Assembly: GCA_030632865.1 (NCBI GenBank)
Contig: DAOVTY010000035.1
Location: 1-16,627, forward strand
Origin: Bacteroidota bacterium
GTDB lineage: Bacteria > Bacteroidota > Bacteroidia > Bacteroidales > Prolixibacteraceae
Length of the DNA stretch: 16,627 nucleotides
Reading direction: 5' to 3'
Every line of letters starts with the position of its first letter. Position 1 is the stretch's first letter. Under the pieces are notes generated by a model. The model was not told the DNA's origin. It saw nothing but the letters and a program-made list of their open reading frames with translations, and ran no database searches. The translations under genes were made by a program, and so were the position numbers. Shown one piece after another: positions 7,960-14,375 of this stretch.

Positions 7960-9243
7960 ATGACTTCAAAAAATAATCTTTCGGTTGTTATAGACATAGG
8001 CACATCAAAAATTGTTGCCATTGCCGGCTTAAAAAATGAGCAGGGAAAAGTTGAAGTTCTGGGAGTTGCTAATACCATTTCGCGTGGAATAAAACGGGGA
8101 GTGGTTTTTAATATCGATGAAGCTGCAAAATGCGTAAAAAAAGTATTATCGTTGTTAGAATCTCAAATAGACGAGGATATTTTTCAGGTTAATATTGCCT
8201 ATTCAGGGCAGTTTATGAAAACTATTGATTTTCATAATTCAAAAGATATTTCAGATAAAGGTTTAGTCTCTGAATTTGATGTTGACCAACTTTACAACGA
8301 AGCCAAAAATGTTGAGTTTGAACAAGAGTATAAAATTATTCAGGTTATTCCAACTTCGTTTGTAATAGACAATGAAAGTACTGTATTAAATCCTGCTGGA
8401 ACAACTGGGAACGAAATTATTGCCAACTATAAACTGGTAGTTATTCCTGAAGTTTATATAACTAATCTTCATCTTGTTTTCGATAAAATTGGAGTTGAAC
8501 TGGGAGAAATAACACTTTCATCGTTGGCAATTTCTGAAGCTGTTATTACCGAAGAGGAGAAGGAGATGGGAGCAATTGTTTTAGATATTGGAGCTGGTAT
8601 AACAAATCTTGCAATTTATCATGATAATATGTTGAGACACACAGCCGTTATTCCTTTTGGAGGCAGTGTTGTAACAAAAGATATTAAAGAGGGCTGCTCT
8701 ATTTTATTAAAATGGGCAGAGCAATTAAAGGTGAAATATGGTCAGGCACTTGGCGACTTTGCCGACGACCAGAAAGTTGTAACAATTCCGGTGCATAGTA
8801 ATTCGGAAGCTAAAGAAATCTCGTTTAGAAGTTTGGCTTTTATTATTCAGGCCAGGATGGAAGAAATTTTAGACAGTGTTAATTTAGAGATAGAAAAATC
8901 TGGTATTGTGGATCAGTTGGGAGCTGGAATTGTGTTAACAGGAGGAACTTCAAAGCTAAATAATATTGTGTCGCTTGTGAAGTTTCGAACCGGAATGGAT
9001 GCACGAATAGCTAATTTGGCTTTCAATCCGAAAAACGATAAAAAAGCACTGAATGATTCGGTAAATTTTACTGCACTTGGGCTATTAAATTTGGATGTAA
9101 ATAAATCAGCAATTCCTGTAAAAGAGACACGTAGTTCTGGGCGAAAAATAGATGGCTTTGGAATAATGCCGCTTGTGGGAAAAGTAGTACAGGGAGCGCT
9201 CGGTTTTTTTGATGATAATAATGATGATTTGGCAATGAATTAA
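7960..9243 (+). CDS. ftsA: Cell division protein FtsA (actin-like FtsZ membrane anchor)
   Basis: Actin/Hsp70-superfamily ATPase that polymerises under the membrane and tethers FtsZ. Visible elements: phosphate-1 loop VIDIGTSKIVAIAG (10-23), the FtsA-specific 1C domain at about 84-165, phosphate-2 motif LDIGAGITNLAIY (208-220), and the adenosine motif GIVLTGGTSKLNNI (323-336). A variable linker (380-397) leads to a terminal segment at about 399-418 containing IMPLVGKVVQGALGFF. This resembles the short C-terminal membrane-targeting helix of FtsA, although that assignment is inference. Length 427 residues. ATG start 4 bp after ftsQ; 11 bp separate it from the first ftsZ. One FtsA serves two FtsZ proteins here, and only the second FtsZ has an obvious FtsA-binding type C-terminus. 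Confidence 0.96.
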   Translation: MTSKNNLSVVIDIGTSKIVAIAGLKNEQGKVEVLGVANTISRGIKRGVVFNIDEAAKCVKKVLSLLESQIDEDIFQVNIAYSGQFMKTIDFHNSKDISDKGLVSEFDVDQLYNEAKNVEFEQEYKIIQVIPTSFVIDNESTVLNPAGTTGNEIIANYKLVVIPEVYITNLHLVFDKIGVELGEITLSSLAISEAVITEEEKEMGAIVLDIGAGITNLAIYHDNMLRHTAVIPFGGSVVTKDIKEGCSILLKWAEQLKVKYGQALGDFADDQKVVTIPVHSNSEAKEISFRSLAFIIQARMEEILDSVNLEIEKSGIVDQLGAGIVLTGGTSKLNNIVSLVKFRTGMDARIANLAFNPKNDKKALNDSVNFTALGLLNLDVNKSAIPVKETRSSGRKIDGFGIMPLVGKVVQGALGFFDDNNDDLAMN

Positions 9244-9254
9244 AATTTATAGAT

Positions 9255-10586
9255 ATGACCGAAGAATTAGTAAACTTTCAATTTCCAAAAACATCGTCTT
9301 CAATTATTAAGGTTGTTGGCGTAGGTGGAGGTGGCTGCAATGCAGTCAGTCATATGTACGAAGAGGGAATAAAAGGTGTAGATTATTTAATCTGTAATAC
9401 CGATTCTCAGGCTTTAGAATCTAGCCCGGTATCGGTAAAAATTCAGCTAGGAGTTACTTTAACTGAAGGGCGTGGTGCCGGTAATAAACCCGAAATGGGA
9501 GAGCAATCGGCACGAGAGAATTACGAAGATATTAAAGCGGTGCTGGAGGATAATACTAAAATGTTATTTATTACTGCCGGAATGGGTGGAGGCACTGGAA
9601 CAGGTGCAGCTCCGGTTATTGCAAGTCTGGCCCGAGAGTTGGGAATTCTTACAATTGCGGTTGTTACTATTCCGTCGCCTGCCGAAGGCGAAAAACGTAA
9701 CAAACAGGCAAGAGAAGGTATTAAAAAACTTGGCAAGTTTGTAGATAGTATGTTGGTAATTAGTAATCAACAGTTGTATAAAATTTATGGAGATTTGCCT
9801 GCACGCCAAGCATTTAAAATGGCTGATAACATTGTTGCCACCGCCGTAAAAGGAGTTGCAGAGATAATTACCGTTCACGGAAACGTAAATATTGATTTTA
9901 CAGATGTTCACACAGTTCTGAATAATAGCGAATTATTTATTATGGGAACCGGTTTTTCTTCTGGCGAAGGTCGTGCCATGAATGCAGTTAATAAGGCACT
10001 TGAATCGCCGCTTTTGGATAGCAATGATATTTATGGAACAAAAAATATTCTGCTGAATATTATTTCAGGGAAAGAAGAAATACGTATTGGAGAAATAGGT
10101 GAGATTATTGAAACATTGCAGGAAAAAGCAGGTCAGGAAGCCGATATTATTTGGGGAAATGGCTACGATGAATCGTTGGGAGATAATGTTAGTGTAACAA
10201 TATTAGCGACGGGTTTCGAGAATAATCCGAATCAAACTTTTCAGGATAAAAAAGAGCCAGAAATTTTTGAATTGGATAAAGATCAAGAGGAATTTGAGCA
10301 AGAGCAAAATATAATTGAAGAAGTAGAAACTCAGAGTTCTTTTTTAATTGAACCAGAAGAAAATGAAAATGAATTTGAAATGTCTGGAGCAGAAACGAAT
10401 ATTTTTACTGTAAGGAAAAAATCGCGGAAAGAGAATTTAACAGTTTCAAAAAGAGAAAAACGAATAAAGAAGCGTAAACCAAAAGTTGACGAACCTGTTA
10501 CTGAATCTAATGTTGACAACTGGTTTTTCAAAAATTTTGGGTTAGCAAAATTATTTGACGACGGAGAGGATCAAGCGGCAGAATAG
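9255..10586 (+). CDS. ftsZ: FtsZ paralogue 1 (divergent copy with non-standard C-terminus)
   Basis: Tubulin-like GTPase of the division ring. The GTPase core is complete: GVGGGGCNAV (22-31), the tubulin signature GGGTGTG (111-117), and the catalytic synergy loop NIDFTD (212-217), with Asn212, Asp214 and Asp217 all present, so GTP hydrolysis in polymers should be possible. Compared with the following copy and with ordinary Bacteroidota FtsZ, several usual stretches are altered: TIPSPAEG instead of TIPF, NQQLYKIYG (171-179) instead of NNERxREMYG, and HGNVNIDFTD instead of PGYINVDFAD. After residue 322 comes an acidic linker (331-380, about 20 acidic to 3 basic residues), then a basic block (387-410, 14 basic residues), then the aromatic tail NWFFKNFGLAKLFDDGED (422-439). 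The usual IPAYKRR-type peptide is absent. A specialised partner of FtsZ2 is inferred. Confidence 0.93.
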   Translation: MTEELVNFQFPKTSSSIIKVVGVGGGGCNAVSHMYEEGIKGVDYLICNTDSQALESSPVSVKIQLGVTLTEGRGAGNKPEMGEQSARENYEDIKAVLEDNTKMLFITAGMGGGTGTGAAPVIASLARELGILTIAVVTIPSPAEGEKRNKQAREGIKKLGKFVDSMLVISNQQLYKIYGDLPARQAFKMADNIVATAVKGVAEIITVHGNVNIDFTDVHTVLNNSELFIMGTGFSSGEGRAMNAVNKALESPLLDSNDIYGTKNILLNIISGKEEIRIGEIGEIIETLQEKAGQEADIIWGNGYDESLGDNVSVTILATGFENNPNQTFQDKKEPEIFELDKDQEEFEQEQNIIEEVETQSSFLIEPEENENEFEMSGAETNIFTVRKKSRKENLTVSKREKRIKKRKPKVDEPVTESNVDNWFFKNFGLAKLFDDGEDQAAE

Positions 10587-10612
10587 AACCTTAAACCTTA
10601 AACGTGAAAAAA

Positions 10613-12010
10613 ATGACAGAAAAATTAGCAAATTTCACAATACCGAAAAAACCGGGTGCTGAAATTAAAGTTATAGGAGTTGGTGGTGGTGGTGGAAATG
10701 CTGTGAATCACATGTACAATGAGGGCATTCGGGATGTAAATTTTGTTATTTGCAACACTGATGCACAAGCTATGGATGCAAGCCCGATTGAAAATCGTGT
10801 GCAACTAGGTGCGTCGTTAACCGAAGGTCGAGGTGCCGGAAATAAGCCGCAAGTTGGCAAAAAAGCTGCTCTCGAAAATATAGAGGATGTAAAAGCTGCA
10901 TTGTCGGAGAATACCAAAATGGTATTTATTACTGCCGGAATGGGTGGTGGAACAGGTACAGGTGGAGCCCCAGTTATAGCAAAGACATGTAAAGAAGCAG
11001 GTTATTTAACTGTTGCTATTGTTACTATACCTTTTAAAAATGAAGGGCGAAGAAGAATAAAACAAGCGATTAGCGGAATTGCAGAATTGGAGCAATATGT
11101 AGATTCACTTTTGGTAATAAATAATGAGCGAATTCGCGAAATGTATGGAGACTTTGGAATTTCGGAAGCGTTTGCAAAAGCTGATAATATTTTGGCAATT
11201 GCAGCCAAAGGAATTGCGGAAATTATAACAGTTCCTGGTTATATAAATGTCGATTTTGCAGATGTTGAAACCGTTATGCGAAAAAGTGGTTTGGCAGTAA
11301 TGGGAACTGGAATTGCAGATGGCGAGAATCGCGCTATTGAAGCTACAAAAAATGCACTTAACTCACCATTATTGAATAATAATGATATACGTGGAGCAAA
11401 AGATATTTTGCTAAATATAACTTCCGGAAATAGTGAGGTTACAATGTCGGAGATTGGTGAGATTACTGAATTTATACAAAATATGGCTGGTTTCGACGCG
11501 AATATAATTTGGGGAAATGGTAAGGAGGAGTTATTGGGGGAGCAAATTTCGGTTACAATAATTGCCACTGGTTTTAATACAAAAAGTATTTTTGACTTGC
11601 ATATTGAAAAAAATGATAATATAGAAAAACACTCATTATTGGATGGTGATTCAAATTCTTCTCTTACACCAAAAAAAGGGATTCATTCACAAATTCAGAA
11701 TTCTTCTGGCATCAAAAATTTTGTTGAATTTGACATAACAAAGGAGAAACAAAAGGAAGAGAGTGATTTTGAAGCATTGTATCCAAACACTTTAAAAAAA
11801 CGTGAAACAACGAATGAGAAAGTTGTTACTTCAGATTATTTAATTTTGAGCGATGAGGACGTTGATGAATTGGAAAATATACCTGCATACAAACGACGTC
11901 AAATTCGGATGAATGATCCACAATATAAAAAGCAAAAATCCAGATTCTCAATTTCAAAAGATAATAAAATATCCGATAGAAATTCATACTTACACGATCA
12001 GGTAGATTAA
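10613..12010 (+). CDS. ftsZ: FtsZ paralogue 2 (canonical Bacteroidota-type FtsZ)
   Basis: Main candidate for the standard ring-forming FtsZ. Core motifs: GVGGGGGNAVNHM (22-34), GGGTGTG (111-117), TIPFKNEG (138-145), NNERIREMYGD (170-180) and the synergy loop NVDFADV (212-218). It has a linker of about 95 residues. It ends with the peptide ELENIPAYKRRQI (419-431), which resembles the conserved FtsZ C-terminal peptide bound by FtsA and other partners, plus a terminal SYLHDQVD typical of the phylum. I chose the ATG at 10613 rather than the in-frame GTG at 10604, because it gives MTEKLANF, matching MTEELVNF at the start of the first copy. The 26-bp gap from ftsZ1 holds a CCTTAAA direct repeat and no visible terminator, so the pair is probably co-transcribed. 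Length 465 residues. Confidence 0.96.
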   Translation: MTEKLANFTIPKKPGAEIKVIGVGGGGGNAVNHMYNEGIRDVNFVICNTDAQAMDASPIENRVQLGASLTEGRGAGNKPQVGKKAALENIEDVKAALSENTKMVFITAGMGGGTGTGGAPVIAKTCKEAGYLTVAIVTIPFKNEGRRRIKQAISGIAELEQYVDSLLVINNERIREMYGDFGISEAFAKADNILAIAAKGIAEIITVPGYINVDFADVETVMRKSGLAVMGTGIADGENRAIEATKNALNSPLLNNNDIRGAKDILLNITSGNSEVTMSEIGEITEFIQNMAGFDANIIWGNGKEELLGEQISVTIIATGFNTKSIFDLHIEKNDNIEKHSLLDGDSNSSLTPKKGIHSQIQNSSGIKNFVEFDITKEKQKEESDFEALYPNTLKKRETTNEKVVTSDYLILSDEDVDELENIPAYKRRQIRMNDPQYKKQKSRFSISKDNKISDRNSYLHDQVD

Positions 12011-12017
12011 AAATATT

Positions 12018-12031
12018 GGATGCTGGATGCT
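12018..12031. repeat. Two tandem copies of GGATGCT in the ftsZ2-yqeY gap
   Basis: Two perfect adjacent 7-bp units lie just after the ftsZ2 stop, in a 117-bp gap. The rest of the gap has a short inverted repeat (CTGTA at 12045-12049, TACAG at 12057-12061) and a lone TTTG at 12067-12070. None of these is convincing as a terminator or promoter. The repeat may be a remnant of a longer degenerate array. Confidence 0.4.
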
Positions 12032-12127
12032 TGTGTATAGAAACCTGTATTTAGCATACAGCAACTTTGTATAATTGAGATAAGAAAAAATAATCATCTT
12101 TAAATTCAATACTAATAGTAAATAATC

Positions 12128-12577
12128 ATGGCACTATTCGATCAAATAAACAGCGATATTAAAGCGGCAATGAAGGCCCGCGAAAAAGTTAAGTTAGAAG
12201 CACTTAGGAATATTAAAAAGGTAATGCTCGAAGCAAAATCAGCTAAGGGAGCAAGCACAGAAATTAGTGATGATGATGTTTTAAAGATAATTGCGAAATT
12301 GGCAAAGCAGGGTAGCGATTCGGCTCAAATTTATAAAGAGCAAAATAGAGAAGATTTGTATGAATCTGAAATGGAGCAGGTTGCAGTTTTTGCGAAATAT
12401 CTACCGGTAAAAATATCTGATGCAGAATTATCGGAAATAGTAAAATCTATTATTGAAGAGGTTGGAGCAACAACGATGAAAGATATGGGAAAGGTGATGG
12501 GAATTGCTTCGAAAAAATTAGTTGGGCGAGCTGACGGGAAAGATATTTCTATTAAAGTGCGAACTCTTTTGCAGTAA
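12128..12577 (+). CDS. YqeY/GatB-domain protein
   Basis: Small cytoplasmic all-helical protein of the YqeY family (149 residues; family size about 147-151), related to the tail domain of the GatB subunit of the Glu-tRNA(Gln)/Asp-tRNA(Asn) amidotransferase. The exact cellular role of stand-alone YqeY proteins is not established; tRNA binding is only inferred from the GatB relation. Typical features are the N-terminal helix with DIKAAMKAREK (10-20) and LEALRNIKK (24-32), the central QIYKEQNREDLYESE (66-80), the LPVKISDAEL segment (91-100), and GKVMG (120-124) before the final GRADGKDIS (132-140). The position just downstream of ftsZ is common in Bacteroidota. It is 117 bp from ftsZ2, so it may be transcribed separately, and it converges with the next gene after 31 bp. 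Confidence 0.88.
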   Translation: MALFDQINSDIKAAMKAREKVKLEALRNIKKVMLEAKSAKGASTEISDDDVLKIIAKLAKQGSDSAQIYKEQNREDLYESEMEQVAVFAKYLPVKISDAELSEIVKSIIEEVGATTMKDMGKVMGIASKKLVGRADGKDISIKVRTLLQ

Positions 12578-12608
12578 TCTTAGTTTTCAGAATTGGAGAT
12601 TGTAATTT

Positions 12609-13328
12609 TTATTCATTATTATCTGTTTTCCGCCGCTTAATTTTTCCATAAATACAATTTTTATCGTTGCACCATTGGCATTGCAGACCTTTTTGTTGAA
12701 GTTCAACACCAATTCCAATAATTCCGCTAACCGATTTTATGGGATTCATTAATGATGATTTGGAAAGTGCGACTCCACAAAAATTGTTAGGCAAAAGACC
12801 GAAAAGTTTATGCTGCTCGGCAACATTCCATTCGCAGTAGCCAGGCGAGTAGCGGTCTGAGATATTTAGTCCTGATATTTTTGATTCTATCTCAAGAAAA
12901 TTCTGAATTTTATCCGTTGCTTTTTCAACTGCAACCGAGCCAATAACATCAAAAATATATCCCAACAATGGGTCGCCTTGTTTTATAATATCATTCGAAT
13001 GATTTGAGATATTTTCGCCCGAAGTACAAATATAAAGAGCTACCGAAGTTGACTTTTGCAATTGAGTAGTAACAATTTTTGAAGGAAAAAAAGTTTGACT
13101 GTTTATAGTAATTGATTCTTTATTTCTGTTGACTTCAATATTATTAAAAATTTTATATCCTCCCTTTATATCGCAATATTGCGGTGCATCCAATAATGCT
13201 TGTTTTATAATTTGAGGAAAAGGTTCTGGAACTGTGCCATTTCCAAATCCTAAAAGATCTACTAAGTCCTTGGTCTTAATATTTAATTCGTTAAAAGAAA
13301 AATGAAATTTTTTAATCATAAAAATCAT
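12609..13328 (-). CDS. Stand-alone cobalamin-dependent methionine synthase activation-domain protein
   Basis: Resembles the SAM-binding reactivation domain at the C-terminus of MetH, here as a free 239-residue protein. Key matches are RYSPGY (159-164), which fits the R-x-x-x-G-Y S-adenosylmethionine motif of MetH, and MNPIKSVSG (194-202), which fits the M-x-P-x-x-S-V-S-G stretch that follows it. The family role is to bind SAM and support reductive methylation of the oxidised cobalamin of methionine synthase; no MetH catalytic domain is present in this window, so the partner is unknown. The C-terminus adds three closely spaced cysteines, C217-x2-C220-x4-C225, in a basic tail, which could bind a metal or an iron-sulphur cluster (inference). 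The start could be the ATG at 13328 or the in-frame one at 13319. A TATACTTG at 13340-13347 (- strand) is a weak candidate -7 element. Confidence 0.8.
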   Translation of the reverse strand: MIFMIKKFHFSFNELNIKTKDLVDLLGFGNGTVPEPFPQIIKQALLDAPQYCDIKGGYKIFNNIEVNRNKESITINSQTFFPSKIVTTQLQKSTSVALYICTSGENISNHSNDIIKQGDPLLGYIFDVIGSVAVEKATDKIQNFLEIESKISGLNISDRYSPGYCEWNVAEQHKLFGLLPNNFCGVALSKSSLMNPIKSVSGIIGIGVELQQKGLQCQWCNDKNCIYGKIKRRKTDNNE

Positions 13329-13379
13329 TTTTATGAATTCAAGTATAAAAGTTATAGATAATCAATACCTAGTTTAAAT

Positions 13380-13408
13380 AAAAAAGGGAAATGCAATTTA
13401 CATTTCCC
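13380..13408 (-). terminator. Intrinsic terminator of the peptidyl-prolyl isomerase gene
   Basis: An 8-bp perfect stem, GGGAAATG at 13386-13393 with CATTTCCC at 13401-13408, and a 7-nt loop. Read on the - strand it is followed at once by six U residues (13385-13380). It sits 23 bp after the stop of the cyclophilin gene. It would separate that gene from the methionine synthase activation gene downstream. Confidence 0.85.
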
Positions 13409-13430
13409 TGTTACTATTTTTTAACAATTA

Positions 13431-13868
13431 TTAAGATTCTGTTATTACAATCTTTTCAATTACGTCGTCTTGTCTTATGTCTTCAATAATTTCTATTCCT
13501 TCGTAAACTTTTCCAAAACATGTGTGATGGCGATCTAAATGTTGTGTATTTTCTCTGCTCATACAAACAAAAAATTGCGAGCCACCTGTGTTTATGCCGG
13601 CATGTGCCATAGAAAGAACTCCTTTGTCGTGATACTGATTATTACCGTTTAATTCGCAGTCAATTGTATATCCAGGGCCGCCTGCACCTGTCCCGTCAGG
13701 GCAACCACCTTGAATTACAAAATTTGGAATTACACGATGAAATGTTAAACCATCGTAATACCCAGATTCAGATAGCTTAATAAAATTTGCTACTGTTTTT
13801 GGTGCATCTTCCTCATAAAATTCTACTTTCATTATCCCTTTTGAAGTATGTATTTCTGCTACTTTCAT
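13431..13868 (-). CDS. Cyclophilin-type peptidyl-prolyl cis-trans isomerase
   Basis: Single-domain cyclophilin of 145 residues that catalyses cis-trans isomerisation of X-Pro bonds during protein folding. Active-site motifs are present: FHRVIPNFVIQGG (43-55), with the catalytic arginine Arg45, then GVLSMAHAG (83-91), GGSQFFV (95-101) and LDRHHTCFGKV (111-121). The position of the cyclosporin-contact tryptophan of human cyclophilin A is occupied by histidine (His110), as often in bacterial forms. No signal peptide is visible, so it should be cytoplasmic. A TATTTTTG element at 13890-13897 (- strand) is a plausible -7 box, and an intrinsic terminator follows the stop, so the gene looks monocistronic. 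Confidence 0.95.
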   Translation of the reverse strand: MKVAEIHTSKGIMKVEFYEEDAPKTVANFIKLSESGYYDGLTFHRVIPNFVIQGGCPDGTGAGGPGYTIDCELNGNNQYHDKGVLSMAHAGINTGGSQFFVCMSRENTQHLDRHHTCFGKVYEGIEIIEDIRQDDVIEKIVITES

Positions 13869-13889
13869 TTTATCTTTATTAATTTCTCA

Positions 13890-13897
13890 CAAAAATA
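13890..13897 (-). promoter_or_regulatory. Possible -7 promoter element of the cyclophilin gene
   Basis: Read on the - strand this is TATTTTTG, a perfect match to the Bacteroidota TAnnTTTG element, placed 21 bp before the start codon. No good TTTG -33 element is found at 19-21 nt spacing, and such matches are frequent in AT-rich DNA. The call is therefore weak. Confidence 0.35.
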
Positions 13898-14145
13898 AAA
13901 AAACTTAACAGAATTCATAAATTGATTTTTGCATTGTATTGACTAGAAGATTGTTTTAAGAAAAAGATAATCTAAACGAATCTAGGTTAATAAGAAAAAT
14001 TCGCAAATAAATTATACCTGCAAGTTATGCGTTATATATTTTTGTAAAATTCATTTCTATAATAGGAATTTATGAAATTTATGTTTTAGGGTTTTTATTT
14101 TTAATATATTTTAACGGGGTAATTTACGAAAAGTATAAACGGAAA

Positions 14146-14216
14146 GAAGGAGACTCAACAGTCTCCTTCCTAAATGTTAACCCCCAAACACACAATATGG
14201 GTTGAACCCCATATGC
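14146..14216 (-). ncRNA. Candidate structured small RNA (two hairpins, own promoter)
   Basis: Read on the - strand, a promoter at 14251-14221 would start an RNA near 14216. The first element is a 5' hairpin with 7-bp arms (14208-14214 and 14195-14201: CCCATAT/ATATGGG as written on +). A G- and U-rich linker with GGGGGTTAAC (14185-14176) follows. The last element is a perfect 10-bp stem with a 4-nt loop (14160-14169 and 14146-14155, AGTCTCCTTC/GAAGGAGACT on +), followed by the U-rich but interrupted TTTCCGTTTAT. No open reading frame with a normal start fits inside. The linker could pair alternatively with GTTCAACCC of the first hairpin, with one bulged base. I do not recognise a named RNA family. 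It could also be a leader RNA, but the cyclophilin start is about 350 nt away. Confidence 0.45.
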
Positions 14217-14220
14217 ACTA

Positions 14221-14251
14221 CAAAGATACTTTTTTTTAAAAAGGAAACAAT
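14221..14251 (-). promoter_or_regulatory. Bacteroidota-type promoter of the candidate small RNA
   Basis: On the - strand: ATTG (14251-14248), exactly 19 nt, then TATCTTTG (14228-14221). The phylum consensus is TTTG, about 19-21 nt, TAnnTTTG; here the -7 box is perfect and the -33 box has three of four bases. It points toward the two-hairpin element and away from the methyltransferase-like gene. Confidence 0.55.
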
Positions 14252-14346
14252 AGTATTTTACTTTTTTAACTAAATAAATCTTGTTATTTATATAAGCTAA
14301 AACAGTTTTGATGTAAGATATAGATCATTGTTTAAGTAATTTATCC

Positions 14347-14354
14347 TACCTTTA
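14347..14354 (+). promoter_or_regulatory. Possible -7 promoter element of the methyltransferase-like gene
   Basis: TACCTTTA matches TAnnTTTG at all but the last base and lies 21 bp before the ATG, a sensible distance. The nearest upstream TTG (14328-14330) is only 16 nt away, shorter than usual. The call is therefore weak. Confidence 0.3.
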
Positions 14355-14375
14355 AATCATTCAAATAAAATAGAA

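Larger units (their letters stand above)
13869..14375. other. 507-bp intergenic region between divergent genes
   Basis: Very AT-rich, with no convincing protein-coding gene. Starting from the cyclophilin side it holds a candidate promoter of that gene (13890-13897), about 240 bp with no feature I can name, a two-hairpin candidate small RNA on the - strand (about 14146-14216) with its promoter (14221-14251), and a possible + strand -7 element for the methyltransferase-like gene (14347-14354). Confidence 0.7.

Noticed and set aside
10604..10612. GTG at 10604 as the ftsZ2 start
   Set aside because: The ATG nine bases later gives an N-terminus that aligns residue for residue with the first FtsZ, so the GTG is probably not used.
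12045..12061. Short inverted repeat CTGTA/TACAG as terminator of the dcw operon
   Set aside because: Only a 5-bp AT-rich stem, and no U-run follows it.
14037..14044. TATTTTTG on + as a promoter -7 element
   Set aside because: No TTTG or TTG at 19-21 nt upstream, and no gene or structured RNA follows; chance matches are expected in this base composition.
14146..14169. The 10-bp hairpin read as a + strand terminator
   Set aside because: No gene lies upstream on the + strand and the following bases (CTAAATG) are not a U-run; the - strand reading fits better.
14010..14206. An open frame on + with a hydrophobic stretch (VLGFLFLIYF) followed by basic residues, suggestive of a small membrane protein
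   Set aside because: It has no ATG, GTG or TTG before the hydrophobic part, it overlaps the hairpins, and T-rich DNA produces such stretches by chance. At best a remnant.
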